Assembly: GCA_047974415.1 (NCBI GenBank)
Contig: JBKECH010000054.1
Span: 1 to 64,000, forward strand
DNA from: JBKEAJ01 sp047974415
GTDB lineage: Bacteria > Bacteroidota > Bacteroidia > Bacteroidales > Prolixibacteraceae
Length of the DNA: 64,000 nt
Direction: 5' to 3'
The translations under genes and the position numbers were made by a program. Each line of letters begins with the position of its first letter. Positions within the stretch are counted from its first letter, which is position 1. Shown here one piece after another: positions 25,599-34,939 of this stretch. The notes under the pieces were generated by a model. The model saw only the letters and a list, made by a program, of their open reading frames with translations. It was not told the DNA's origin and ran no database searches.

Positions 25599-26798
25599 CT
25601 AATTTTCATCGAAAAACCTAGCCAATCCTCCCAGTGCTGTTTCTTTGTATAGCAAGGGCAAGTCGTGACCAGTTTGCTTCATTGCTGTTACTACTTTATC
25701 GAAAGATATATGGTGTTGTCCGTCGGATATTAGCGAGTATGTAGCATGCGACAAAGATCGCAATGCCGCAAAAGCATTTCTTTCTATGCATGGAATCTGT
25801 ACTAAACCTCTAATGGGATCGCAAGTGAGTCCGAGATGATGTTCCAATCCCATTTCAGCAGCATATTCAATTTGTAGGGGTGTTCCTCCTTGCATTTGGG
25901 TTGCTGCTCCTGATGCCATTGCGCAGGCAACGCCGACTTCTCCTTGACATCCTACTTCGGCTCCTGATATCGAGGCATTTTTCTTAACGAGGTTTCCTAT
26001 TAATCCTGCTGTTGCTAAGGCTTTTATAATCTTTCGGTCGTTCATTTCGTAGGACGTCTTCATAAAGTAACATACTGCTGGCAGAACACCACACGCTCCA
26101 CAAGTTGGGGCCGCTACAACAATATGCCCCGAAGCGTTTTCTTCTGAAACGGCTAGTGAATAAGCAAAAATATTAGCATTGCGTTTCATGCTTTTTGAAA
26201 AAGAGCGTCCTCTTTCGAAGTATGTATGAGCTTTTCTTTGTAGTTTCAAGATGCCTGGTAGTTGCCCTTCTTCGTTGAGACCTCGATTAATACAATCTTG
26301 CATGGTTTCCCATACCATTGTCAAGTAGTCTTCTATTTCTTTTCCTTCAAATTCATAAACTAGCTCCCACATGCTCCGACCGTTGCTCTTGCACCAGTCA
26401 AGCACTTCGCGCATATTTTTAAATGGGTATATATTTGCCGAGTCTTCAGACTTGCCTGTGGTTGATATTGCCCCGCCTCCCACGCTAAAGTAGGTTTGAG
26501 AGTTTATAATTTCTCCCGATTTAGAGCAAGCCTCAAATTTCATCGCATTGGGGTGTTCGGGTAGAAACTCGTTGGGTTTCCAAATGATTTTATCCAGCTT
26601 TTCTCCTAAAGCGTCCTCAATAGCCTTGTCTGTAAGGTGTCCGTGTCCTGTTGCAGCAAGAGCGCCGTAGAGGGTAACGATAAATTTGTCGGCTTCTTTA
26701 TTTTGTGAAGCAAACTGGGTGGTAGCTTTGTATGGAGCCATAGTATGACTACTTGATGGTCCATGACCAACTCGGTATAGTTCTTTGAGAGACTTCAT
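25599..26798 (-). CDS. sdaA: L-serine ammonia-lyase (serine dehydratase), iron-sulfur type
   Basis: 399 residues, single polypeptide. The N-terminal motif is VGHGPSSSHTMAP and the substrate/Fe-S region CGACGVLPAVCYF. Further Cys-bearing motifs are GAEVGCQGEVGVACAMASGA and LTCDPIRGLVQIPC. The enzyme converts L-serine to pyruvate and ammonia with an oxygen-sensitive [4Fe-4S] cluster, fitting an anaerobe. ATG at 26798 follows the leader TTGAACAC. A repeat D copy lies 26 bases upstream. Confidence 0.95.
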   Translation of the reverse strand: MKSLKELYRVGHGPSSSHTMAPYKATTQFASQNKEADKFIVTLYGALAATGHGHLTDKAIEDALGEKLDKIIWKPNEFLPEHPNAMKFEACSKSGEIINSQTYFSVGGGAISTTGKSEDSANIYPFKNMREVLDWCKSNGRSMWELVYEFEGKEIEDYLTMVWETMQDCINRGLNEEGQLPGILKLQRKAHTYFERGRSFSKSMKRNANIFAYSLAVSEENASGHIVVAAPTCGACGVLPAVCYFMKTSYEMNDRKIIKALATAGLIGNLVKKNASISGAEVGCQGEVGVACAMASGAATQMQGGTPLQIEYAAEMGLEHHLGLTCDPIRGLVQIPCIERNAFAALRSLSHATYSLISDGQHHISFDKVVTAMKQTGHDLPLLYKETALGGLARFFDEN

Positions 26799-26824
26799 GT
26801 GTTCAATGTTTTGAGTTTTAGTTG

Positions 26825-26890
26825 CTACATGTATCTCGCCAATCTAGTCCTGTTTCTATGTGGGGCTCTAGTGTTTATGGCTTGTTTCAT
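26825..26890 (-). repeat. Repeat family D, copy 2 (21-codon frame)
   Basis: Minus strand frame MKQAINTRAPHRNRTRLARY plus Met and TAG. Aligns gap-free with copies 1 and 3 (shared M-x-x-x-x-x-T, LARYM). It precedes sdaA by 26 bases and is co-directional. Confidence 0.6.
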
Positions 26891-26993
26891 GTGTATAAGT
26901 TCTTTGAATAGACACTCAGTTAATGTCTACATTTATTTTGCAATAATACACCTCTTTTGGGTTTTGTTGTCAGTTGGTTATTAGTCATTTGCC

Positions 26994-28064
26994 TTAGTGT
27001 CTGTTAATGTAGTCTGCTATCCAAGAGCCTACGTCAGAGCTTGAATAAGCTTTTCCACCTCCACATATATCTTCGGTTACGACGCCTTGCTCCAAGGATT
27101 TGTTTACAGCCTCTCTAATCATTTTGCCTTCTTCCTCTAACTTGAAAGCGTATTCAAACATCATTGCTGCCGAGAGTATTGTAGCTATTGGGTTTGCTAT
27201 ATTCTTTCCTGCGGCTTGTGGGTAAGATCCGTGTATTGGCTCGAAAACGGAAGTGTGTATACCTATTGATGCTGAGGGTAATAAGCCTAGAGAACCAGTG
27301 ATTACGCTAGCCTCGTCAGTGAGTATGTCTCCAAACATGTTCTCAGTTACCATGACGTCAAATTTTTCGGGACATTGTACAATCTGCATGGCGGCGTTGT
27401 CAACAAACATAAACTCGGTTTCAACGTCGGGATATGAGCCTTTCATCTGCTGTGCCACCTCCCTCCAAAGACGGGATGTTGCAAGGACATTTGCCTTGTC
27501 CACAACTGTGAGTTTTTTGTTTCGTTTGGTGGCAAATTCGTAAGCAAGTGTTAAGATCCTTTGTATTTCTTCTCTTGTGTAAGAGCAGCTGTCGTATGCG
27601 GTGTTGCCATCTTCGCTACGCCCTTGTGGTCGCCCAAAATAAATCCCTCCCGTAAGTTCTCTGATGCAAATAAAATCAGCGTTTTCGACCAGCTCTTTTT
27701 TTAATGGCGATTTGTGAAGTAGCGAGGGAAAAGTTGCTACAGGACGAATATTTGCATATAGACCGAGATCCTTTCTCATCTTTAGCAATCCTTGTTCGGG
27801 TCTAATTTTTGCGTTAGGATTATTATCAAACTTAGGATCGCCAATCGCTCCAAATAGAACTGCGTCAGCAGCCATACATATATTGTGAGTCTCTTTTGGA
27901 TAAGGTTTGCCTACTTCGTGGATGGCTGCTGCGCCTGTCAGCGCTGTCTTGTACTCTAGTTCATGTCCTTTTCTAGCACATACTGTTTTTACGATTTTAA
28001 GAGCTTGCTCTATAATCTCTGGGCCAATTCCATCTCCAGGAAGTACAGCGATATTTAATTTCAT
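26994..28064 (-). CDS. leuB: 3-isopropylmalate dehydrogenase
   Basis: 356 residues from the ATG at 28064 (MKLNIAVLPGDGIGPE); six further codons upstream belong to repeat C. Motifs: the nucleotide-region GDGIGPE, ENMFGDILTDEASVITGSLGLLPSA in parts, and FEPIHGSYPQAAGKNIANP. It oxidises and decarboxylates 3-isopropylmalate in leucine synthesis with NAD+. No leuA, leuC or leuD is in the window, so it is separated from the rest of the pathway or the cluster is elsewhere. A -7 box ~205 bases upstream puts repeat C inside its mRNA leader. Confidence 0.95.
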   Translation of the reverse strand: MKLNIAVLPGDGIGPEIIEQALKIVKTVCARKGHELEYKTALTGAAAIHEVGKPYPKETHNICMAADAVLFGAIGDPKFDNNPNAKIRPEQGLLKMRKDLGLYANIRPVATFPSLLHKSPLKKELVENADFICIRELTGGIYFGRPQGRSEDGNTAYDSCSYTREEIQRILTLAYEFATKRNKKLTVVDKANVLATSRLWREVAQQMKGSYPDVETEFMFVDNAAMQIVQCPEKFDVMVTENMFGDILTDEASVITGSLGLLPSASIGIHTSVFEPIHGSYPQAAGKNIANPIATILSAAMMFEYAFKLEEEGKMIREAVNKSLEQGVVTEDICGGGKAYSSSDVGSWIADYINRH

Positions 28065-28180
28065 GTGTTTAAAATTCTGCAATGAGCTGCAAGCTATAGG
28101 CTTTAGGCTTTTGCTGGTTTATTAATCATCCTCCTTTGTGTAGTTAGGCTTATAGCCTACTGCATGAAGGTTTCATGTGT
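28062..28180 (-). repeat. Repeat family C, copy 3, ending at the leuB start
   Basis: On the minus strand it opens with ATGAAACCTTCATGCAGTAG (frame MKPSCSRL then stop) and continues AAGGAGGATGATTAATAAAC (frame MINKPAKA then stop). It ends CATTGCAGAATTTTAAACAC directly before the leuB ATG. Both edges carry a similar ATAAACACATGAAA or TTAAACACATGAAA sequence. Confidence 0.85.
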
Positions 28181-28268
28181 TTATAATTTATTTTTTTATC
28201 GTCAGATGTATTAATCATACCTTACGAGCGAGAACTTGCACCAATAGTTCGTTTCGTTAAATTTTTCA

Positions 28269-28276
28269 CAAATGTA
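28269..28276 (-). promoter_or_regulatory. Candidate -7 box for leuB
   Basis: Minus strand TACATTTG. Transcription from here would give a leader of about 200 bases that includes all of repeat C copy 3. No clear -33 element. Confidence 0.4.
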
Positions 28277-28312
28277 ATTAAATATATCGGAATCTAGGAG
28301 TAAAGTCTAAGA

Positions 28313-28376
28313 GTTAATACCAGATATATACATTGGAACGCCGTAGTAGGTGAGCTAATGCGTATACTGGGTTAAG
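28313..28376 (+). repeat. Repeat family B, short form, copy 4
   Basis: AGTTAATACCAGATATATAC, then the core CATTGGAACGCCGTAGTAGG, then TGAGCTAATGCGTATACTGG and GTTAA. The flanks repeat GTTAA. It occupies the gap between leuB and the patatin gene with no coding sequence. Confidence 0.7.
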
Positions 28377-28408
28377 TGTGTATAATGCAGGTATTGGTTT
28401 TTATATAC

Positions 28409-30796
28409 TTACAGATTCATCTTGTCGAAAATTAGAAATCCTAGATTCAGTCCTATAAATACCTTGTTATTTCCGCTGGGGGTATAATCAAAAGATACAC
28501 TTATTGGACCGAAAGATGTGTTATATACTATTGCAGAAGAGAGTAAATATTCTATATTTTCTGTGGGGTTTACCAATTCATTTTTTGCTTTTATATAAGA
28601 GTTTGAGTTGCCCGTGTTGTATGGGGGGATGCCAGAGAAGTATGAACCCTCTTTCACATTTACAAAGGGGGCAAATGCATACCCCTCCAATCTTATGTCT
28701 AAGTTTTCGTACATCGAATATATATATCTTAAGCCAAGGGATAGATAGTTGTTGCTTCTTAGTTCTTCGTTAAAGATTATTTGACTGGTTGGTGTTGGAG
28801 TAAAAGCATGAGAATACATGTTGGTTGCGCTTCGTGTTGTAAAGGCCTGATCTAGGCTAAACATGCCTTCGAAGAAAAGACCTACAGAGTTTCGCTTGGT
28901 CAGCGAGAAGTATTTATCTTTCATTATATATGCCGAAATGAAGTTGTGAGCCTGCGATACTTCATCTGCAATAATGCTTGAGGCTCCTGGAGTAAAATGT
29001 TCCTTGCCATGTCCAATGCTCGCGTTAATAATGGTTTCTCCTCCTGTTTTTGAATATTGCAATCTGTCTTTATTAACTCTTTTGTAGATTGCATTGACAG
29101 CAAATAATGTGAATTTTGTTTTTTCAGGAGTGACATTAGTATTTGAGTAGTCTGTTTTAAATTGGTCTGCATAAGTGATGGAGAAATTCGGTTCGAGTAT
29201 TATAGAGCTCTTTCTTGTTGCAGGGAGTTCCATCTTTACTCCTGCATATAATTGACGTTTTTGAGAATCAAATTTACCCAAGGAGCTAGACAGAAAGTCT
29301 GACAAGAGAATGTTTTTGTATGTAAGAGAGTGTGCTTTTATTTGAGGTTTTAGATAAAATTTATGCTTGGATGGAAATTCGATATGACTTGTTAGTGACA
29401 AGCTATTGTAAAATTGCCCTAAGTGTGTGGATGTGTTAAGATAAAACGGAACATTATCACTAAATAAATTATAGTTGGCGCTAAGGTATAATTGGTTTGC
29501 AGGTAGTGTTGATAAGTGTCCTCCCAAGTTAAATCTGAAAGGCTGCTCTTTTTCGACATATAAGTCGATGTCAAAAAATCCTGATTTTTGGTTGTGTTTA
29601 AGAACGGGTTTCAAGTCCTTTATCATGGGTTCTGCCAGTAGTCTGTAGTACCCATTGGCAAAGTCATTTAAATCAAAGATTTTATTTTCGGGTTTTATAA
29701 TTCTGTATATATAATTTATTTCTTGTGGTTTTTTTATTCCTTTTATTGTTAGATTATCATACTTCATTTTCGGCCTTAGTAAATTAAAAAGGTCTCTGTT
29801 CATTTCATGTTCTATCGGGTCGTGCTGTCGTAGTTTCCCGATAGCCAGCATGCTGTCTAAGAAGATCTCAGCAGTTTTATATCCCATGAGGTATGCAGAG
29901 TCGATGTTACTAAAGTCGAGTAAGCTATAAGAGCTCATGTCTGTGTGAAGAACAATGCCTTCGCTTTTTGGGATGTTTAGGTTGTCGCCCCTCATTAATA
30001 CTGTTTCAAGTTGGTGATATAAATCGTCTTTTTTTACTGGTATTGTTAAGGATGTAACTTTGTGAGCAACGGTAAAGTCGGGAGAGAATTCGTCAATTAA
30101 AATATCGGCAGGAAGATTGTTCATTATGCCACCGTCAAAATATATAGAGTCGTTGATTTCTACGGCTTTAAAGACTATGGGAAAGGCCATGGATGCTCGT
30201 ATTGTGTAGCCCAAATCCCCACTTCTGAATACCTTCATTTTATTTTTTGCGTATATGTTGGTAGCTATGCAACGAAAAGGGACAAATAAATTATTGAAAT
30301 TCCCTTTTGCATAGGCATTGGCACTTGCAAATATTTCATTTAGCTCTAGATTTATAGGGCTCTCTGATATGAAATTGGTAGGAAACACGAACTTAAGCTT
30401 ATTGTCTTTTCCTTTCTGTACCCCTAAGGTAAATATTGTAGCTGTGCGTTCTCTTCTTGAATAGTACTTGTATTTCTCTAAAATATCGCCTCTTAATAAG
30501 GATCCAAACTTGTCAGACGAAATTATATCTATCATTTCAGATGGCGTATAGCCTGAGGCATATAGGCCTCCTACCACAGCTCCTATTGAAGTGCCTCCAA
30601 TATAATCTATAGGTACTCTTTTGTCTTCAAATGCCTGTATAAAACCTATGTGCGCCATGCCCTTAGCTCCCCCACCTCCTAGAGCTACGCCAATGCTCTG
30701 TGCATTTGTTTTTGTAGGTAGTACATACAAAAGCATCAGAGCGCTAAGTGTAAAATATAAGTTTAGAGCTTTCAATGATTTGATAAATAAAGTCAT
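28409..30796 (-). CDS. Patatin-like phospholipase with C-terminal outer-membrane barrel
   Basis: 795 residues. A signal peptide ends near TNAQS. The patatin domain (about residues 34-240) has the oxyanion motif GGGGAKG, the nucleophile motif GTSIG and the catalytic DGG (FDGGIMNNLP). A POTRA-like stretch lies around residues 350-430 and a BamA/TamA-type beta-barrel fills the rest, ending GLNLGFLIFDKMNL. The design resembles PlpD-like type Vd autotransporters, which carry a lipase out through their own barrel. It may release or display an A-type lipase at the surface. Start ATG at 30796. Confidence 0.9.
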   Translation of the reverse strand: MTLFIKSLKALNLYFTLSALMLLYVLPTKTNAQSIGVALGGGGAKGMAHIGFIQAFEDKRVPIDYIGGTSIGAVVGGLYASGYTPSEMIDIISSDKFGSLLRGDILEKYKYYSRRERTATIFTLGVQKGKDNKLKFVFPTNFISESPINLELNEIFASANAYAKGNFNNLFVPFRCIATNIYAKNKMKVFRSGDLGYTIRASMAFPIVFKAVEINDSIYFDGGIMNNLPADILIDEFSPDFTVAHKVTSLTIPVKKDDLYHQLETVLMRGDNLNIPKSEGIVLHTDMSSYSLLDFSNIDSAYLMGYKTAEIFLDSMLAIGKLRQHDPIEHEMNRDLFNLLRPKMKYDNLTIKGIKKPQEINYIYRIIKPENKIFDLNDFANGYYRLLAEPMIKDLKPVLKHNQKSGFFDIDLYVEKEQPFRFNLGGHLSTLPANQLYLSANYNLFSDNVPFYLNTSTHLGQFYNSLSLTSHIEFPSKHKFYLKPQIKAHSLTYKNILLSDFLSSSLGKFDSQKRQLYAGVKMELPATRKSSIILEPNFSITYADQFKTDYSNTNVTPEKTKFTLFAVNAIYKRVNKDRLQYSKTGGETIINASIGHGKEHFTPGASSIIADEVSQAHNFISAYIMKDKYFSLTKRNSVGLFFEGMFSLDQAFTTRSATNMYSHAFTPTPTSQIIFNEELRSNNYLSLGLRYIYSMYENLDIRLEGYAFAPFVNVKEGSYFSGIPPYNTGNSNSYIKAKNELVNPTENIEYLLSSAIVYNTSFGPISVSFDYTPSGNNKVFIGLNLGFLIFDKMNL

Positions 30797-30911
30797 ATAC
30801 TAAGCGTTAACAAATAGACAAATGTCTACGAGCGATAAAAATAATCAATAATACTGTATACTTCCAAAATATTATTTATATTTTTCTTTCTATCTTGATT
30901 TATTTATATTA

Positions 30912-30919
30912 CATTTGAA
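30912..30919 (+). promoter_or_regulatory. Candidate -7 box for korAB
   Basis: TACATTTG in an AT-rich stretch, about 73 bases before the korA ATG. The -33 region is not convincing. Confidence 0.35.
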
Positions 30920-30992
30920 CCATAATTAACCCACGCAAACAATATATCTCAGCTGTATATTGTTCGTGTTTTTAACCATTTATTGATAACCT

Positions 30993-32831
30993 ATGAGAAA
31001 CGAAAAAAACCATGTTGTAGAAAAAGTAGCCATAAGATTTTCCGGCGACTCTGGCGACGGAATGCAGCTTGTAGGATCTATTTTCTCAGACATATCTGCA
31101 ATTCAAGGAAATGATATTGCAACATTCCCAGATTTTCCTTCGGAAATTAGAGCCCCACAAGGCACAATCGGAGGAGTATCAGGGTTTCAGGTCCACTTTG
31201 GCAATGTCGCAATATCCAATCCTGGAGACTCTGCAGACGTGTTGGTAGCCATGAATCCAGCGTCATTGAAAGCTAATGTAAACTATTTAATGCCTCACAG
31301 TCGAATTATTTGCGACGATGACTCGTTTACCGATAAAAATCTAGAAAAGGCAGGCTTTAAGACCGACGACCCTTTTAAAGAATTAGGTATTTCTGAGAGC
31401 AGAGTGGTAAGAGTACCTGCAACATCTCTTACAAAAACAACTCTGAAAGCATTTGATGCTGACAATAAGGCTGTTGGAAAAAGCAAGAACATGCTTATCT
31501 TAGGGCTTATCTGCTGGATGTACGACCGAGATATGGATGCTGTAAAAAAAGCCATAAATAATAAATTTAAGACTAAACCAAAGGTTGCAGAATTAAATAT
31601 AGCAACACTAAATGCTGGTTATAACTTTGGTATGAATGTCCAACTTACAATGTCTCAGTTCTTGGTGCATCCTGCCAATATTGCTGCTGGGAAATACCGA
31701 AATATGCAAGGGAATAAAGCCACAGCATGGGGCTTGATGGCAGCCGCAGAAAAGGCAGGGCTAGACCTTTTCTTAGGATCATACCCCATAACTCCAGCTA
31801 CTGACATTCTGCAAGAATTGGCAAAGCACAAATCTCTGGGTGTTAAAACTTTCCAAGCTGAGGACGAGATAGCAGGGATTTGTACATCTATAGGAGCCTC
31901 TTTTGCAGGGAAATTGGCAGCAACATCAACATCTGGACCAGGACTTGCCCTCAAGTCAGAGGCAATTGGTCTTGCTGTAATGGCAGAACTACCTCTAGTT
32001 ATTGTGAATGTGCAAAGAGGTGGTCCATCCACTGGTTTGCCAACCAAGACAGAACAAAGCGACTTGCACCAAGCCCTATATGGCAGGAATGGAGAATCGC
32101 CCCTTGTCGTTATTGCTGCAAGTTCGCCCGCCGACTGCTTTTGGTATGCTTTTATGGCAGCAAAATTAGCCTTGGAACATATGACTCCCGTTATATTGTT
32201 GACCGATGGTTATTTGGGTAACGGAAGCGAACCATGGAAGATTGTGAAGATGAGTGATATGCCTGATATAAATCCGAGAATAGCAAAAGACTCTAGCAAT
32301 TTTAGCGCTTATAAACGCACAGATAGTACAATGGCTCGCGAATGGGCTTTCCCTGGCATGAAAGATTTTGAGCATAGAATAGGAGGACTGGAAAAAGATG
32401 AAACTGGCTGTGTGAGCCACAATCCACAAAATCACCAAAAAATGTCCGACCTCAGACAGATGAAGGTTGATAGGGTGCAGGATGTAATTCCAGATCTGGA
32501 GGTTTTAGGCGATGAAACAGCAGAGTTGCTAGTAGTAGGATGGGGAGGTACTTACGGACATCTTATTGATACTGTAGAGAATATGCACAAACAGAATAAA
32601 AAAATTGCATACGTCCATTTCAACTACATAAGTCCTCTTCCAAAGAATACTGCCGAAGTATTGGGAGCATACAAAAAAATAGTAGTGTGCGAACTTAATA
32701 ATGGGCAGTTTGCATCTTACCTCAGAGATAAGGTGCCAGGTAATAGCTATTTGCAATACAATAAGTTGCAAGGATTGCCATTTACCGTGAATGAGTTAGT
32801 AGAACATTTTAATCATTTACTCGAAAATTAA
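30993..32831 (+). CDS. korA: 2-oxoglutarate:ferredoxin oxidoreductase, fused gamma-alpha subunit
   Basis: 612 residues. The N-terminal gamma domain (about residues 10-190) begins KVAIRFSGDSGDGMQLVG. The alpha/pyrimidine-binding domain contains GSYPITPATDILQEL, QAEDEIAGICTSIGASFAG, TSTSGPGLALKSEAIG and RGGPSTGLPTKTEQSDL. With KorB it interconverts 2-oxoglutarate and succinyl-CoA using ferredoxin and CoA in the cytosol. The fused gamma-alpha plus beta form is typical of Bacteroidota. Four bases separate it from korB. Closely related 2-oxoacid oxidoreductases cannot be fully excluded. Confidence 0.92.
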   Translation: MRNEKNHVVEKVAIRFSGDSGDGMQLVGSIFSDISAIQGNDIATFPDFPSEIRAPQGTIGGVSGFQVHFGNVAISNPGDSADVLVAMNPASLKANVNYLMPHSRIICDDDSFTDKNLEKAGFKTDDPFKELGISESRVVRVPATSLTKTTLKAFDADNKAVGKSKNMLILGLICWMYDRDMDAVKKAINNKFKTKPKVAELNIATLNAGYNFGMNVQLTMSQFLVHPANIAAGKYRNMQGNKATAWGLMAAAEKAGLDLFLGSYPITPATDILQELAKHKSLGVKTFQAEDEIAGICTSIGASFAGKLAATSTSGPGLALKSEAIGLAVMAELPLVIVNVQRGGPSTGLPTKTEQSDLHQALYGRNGESPLVVIAASSPADCFWYAFMAAKLALEHMTPVILLTDGYLGNGSEPWKIVKMSDMPDINPRIAKDSSNFSAYKRTDSTMAREWAFPGMKDFEHRIGGLEKDETGCVSHNPQNHQKMSDLRQMKVDRVQDVIPDLEVLGDETAELLVVGWGGTYGHLIDTVENMHKQNKKIAYVHFNYISPLPKNTAEVLGAYKKIVVCELNNGQFASYLRDKVPGNSYLQYNKLQGLPFTVNELVEHFNHLLEN

Positions 32832-32835
32832 TCTT

Positions 32836-33855
32836 ATGTCAGATACAAAATATACATTCAAAGATTTTAAAAGCGACAGCGAAGTGCGGTGGTGTCCTGG
32901 ATGCGGAGACTACGGAATTTTAACAGCCGTACAGCGTGCGATGGCAGAGCTTGAAGATGTAGAACACGAAGATCATGCCGTAATATCAGGTATTGGTTGT
33001 AGTTCTCGTTTCCCGTATTATATGAATACCTTTGGCTTTCATACAATTCACGGACGAGCTGCAGCAATAGCAACAGGAGTAAAATGTGCCAATCCCAAAC
33101 TGATGGTTTGGCAAATATCGGGCGACGGAGACGCAATGGCAATTGGTGGAAACCATTTTATCCATGCTATACGCAGGAACGTAGACTTGAATATGATTGT
33201 TTTCAACAACAAAATATATGGACTGACTAAAGGACAATATTCTCCAACATCCGACAGAGGTTGTGTTACAAAAACATCTCCTTTTGGAACTATTGAAAAC
33301 TCATTTAACGTGGGGCAACTTGTTCTTGGTGCAGGAGGTACTTTCTTTGCAAGAACCTTGGATGTGAACATGAAGCACAATCAGCAAATGTGCTTAGAAG
33401 CAGCTGGATTTAAAGGCTCGGCAGTTATCGAGGTTCTTCAAAATTGTGTTATCTTTAACGATGGTATTCACTTTGAAATTACCAAAGCCGAAGACAAAAA
33501 GAACAAGCAACTGTTCTTGGAGCATGGCAAACCAATGATATATGGAGAGAACGACAATCTTGGGCTAATGCTAGACAAAAAAGGAAAACTTATTTCTGTA
33601 GAAATCGGAAAAAATGGAATAAGCGAAGCTGATATACTAGTGCACGATGCTCATTGCGAAGATGCATTTATTCATAATCACTTGATAGGTATGTCTTTGC
33701 CAGACTTACCGGTGGCCTTTGGTGTCATCAGGGCTGTAAAATCACCTCCTTATAATGAGTGCTTAGAAGAGCAACTCGAAGATGTGGGGAATAAAAGCAA
33801 AATTCACAATATGGACGAGCTGATGAATGCAGGTGATACATGGACCGTTAATTAG
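32836..33855 (+). CDS. korB: 2-oxoglutarate:ferredoxin oxidoreductase, beta subunit
   Basis: 339 residues. The Fe-S and thiamine-diphosphate features are WCPGCGDYGIL near the N-terminus, GIGCSSRFPYYMNTFGFHTIHGR in parts, and the TPP motif GDGDAMAIGGNHF...VFNNKIYGLTKGQYSPTS. Partner of the upstream gamma-alpha subunit. The gene ends AATTAG, where the TAG is formed by the junction with repeat A copy 4, so the repeat lies directly against the stop. Confidence 0.93.
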   Translation: MSDTKYTFKDFKSDSEVRWCPGCGDYGILTAVQRAMAELEDVEHEDHAVISGIGCSSRFPYYMNTFGFHTIHGRAAAIATGVKCANPKLMVWQISGDGDAMAIGGNHFIHAIRRNVDLNMIVFNNKIYGLTKGQYSPTSDRGCVTKTSPFGTIENSFNVGQLVLGAGGTFFARTLDVNMKHNQQMCLEAAGFKGSAVIEVLQNCVIFNDGIHFEITKAEDKKNKQLFLEHGKPMIYGENDNLGLMLDKKGKLISVEIGKNGISEADILVHDAHCEDAFIHNHLIGMSLPDLPVAFGVIRAVKSPPYNECLEEQLEDVGNKSKIHNMDELMNAGDTWTVN

Positions 33856-34003
33856 ATTCTGTCTATAAAGTCCAATATCTGCGTTATGCTCACTTTGCGA
33901 ATTAGTCATTTACAAGAATAAACTCCCAATTCACAAAGCTTCGCAAGCCTTGATATTTAACTTTATAGTTCAGACTCTCGACATTATGGACAGGCACTAA
34001 TTA
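33849..34003 (+). repeat. Repeat family A, copy 4
   Basis: A 143-bp element at 33855-33997 with perfect TAATTA duplications at 33849-33854 and 33998-34003. The ends are GATTCTGTCTATAAAGTCC and CATTATGGACAGGCAC. The interior contains TTACAAGAATAAACTCCC and GCGAAT/CGCAAGC arms. It forms the korB stop codon. Confidence 0.85.
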
Positions 34004-34092
34004 GAGTCGTCTATAAAGTCCAATATCTGTGTTAATCCCAGATTATGCTTTGGAACGCCGTAGCAGGTGAGCTAATACATAATCTGGGTTTA
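34004..34092 (+). repeat. Partial repeat A end plus repeat B short form, copy 5
   Basis: Directly after copy 4 comes another A left end (GAGTCGTCTATAAAGTCC), which runs into a B palindrome (CCCAGATTATGCTTTGGAAC, then GTGAGCTAATACATAATCTG and GGTTTA). The terminal TTTA provides the stop codon of murI on the opposite strand. Confidence 0.75.
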
Positions 34093-34917
34093 AATTTGAA
34101 TTTTTGTGGCTGTTATTGGTGTTCCCCAAAAGCGGCTACCCTTTTCTTCAAACATTTCCTTGTTTTCGGTAGTAAGGAATTTTAAACTTCCTCCTTTTGA
34201 AATACGCTTTTCCATATCCTTGTGCCTATATAGATAGTCTTTAAGTTTCTCGGCAACAATTTCCCCTTGATTCATCAATTTAATACTGCTAGGCATAAAC
34301 TGCTCTATCTGTTTCTTTATCAGGGGGTAGTGTGTGCAGGCAAGTATTACTAAATCAATCTTGTCGTCTTGTTTCAAGAGTTCGTATACTTTGTTTTTAA
34401 TGAAAGGCAAAGATGCGGGGTTATGCTCTTCTCCATTTTCTATTATGGGAACCCACATTGGGCAGTCTTGTTGCGATACATGTGTAATTTTCCCACCAGA
34501 CCACTTTGCGAGTTCTATCGGATAGGAGTTAGAGTTTACTGTTCCTGTAGTTGCCAATATGCCGATATGCCCGCTTGACGATAACTCGCCAGCTCTTTCT
34601 ACTGCGGGTCTTATCACGCCAAGCACTCTATTGTTGGGGTGCATCTGGGCTAAGTCTATTTGTTGTACACTTCTTAGTGCTTTTGCGGATGCTGTATTGC
34701 AAGCTAATATTGTGAGAGGGGAGTTTTCGGCAAATAAGTATTTAACAGCTTCTAAGGTATATCTATATACCACTTCGAATGAGCGAGTGCCGTACGGTGA
34801 CCTAGCGTTGTCTCCCAGATACAGATAGTCGTACTCAGGCAGTAGTTTGTATATTTCTTTTAAGACACTTAGCCCACCGTACCCGGAGTCAAATACAGAT
34901 ATTGGAGAGTAGCTCAT
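34090..34917 (-). CDS. murI: Glutamate racemase
   Basis: 275 residues from the ATG at 34917 (MSYSPISVFDSGYGGLSV); a GTG 12 codons upstream lies in a terminator hairpin and is rejected. The two catalytic cysteines are in ILACNTASAKALR and VILACTHYPLIKK, and the substrate loop in DNARSPYG. It makes D-glutamate for peptidoglycan in the cytosol. It is the last gene of the uppS-bamA-ompH run but is separated by a terminator-like hairpin. The stop codon abuts repeat B copy 5. Confidence 0.95.
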   Translation of the reverse strand: MSYSPISVFDSGYGGLSVLKEIYKLLPEYDYLYLGDNARSPYGTRSFEVVYRYTLEAVKYLFAENSPLTILACNTASAKALRSVQQIDLAQMHPNNRVLGVIRPAVERAGELSSSGHIGILATTGTVNSNSYPIELAKWSGGKITHVSQQDCPMWVPIIENGEEHNPASLPFIKNKVYELLKQDDKIDLVILACTHYPLIKKQIEQFMPSSIKLMNQGEIVAEKLKDYLYRHKDMEKRISKGGSLKFLTTENKEMFEEKGSRFWGTPITATKIQI

Positions 34918-34939
34918 TTTACTGTTAGTTGGATGGAAA

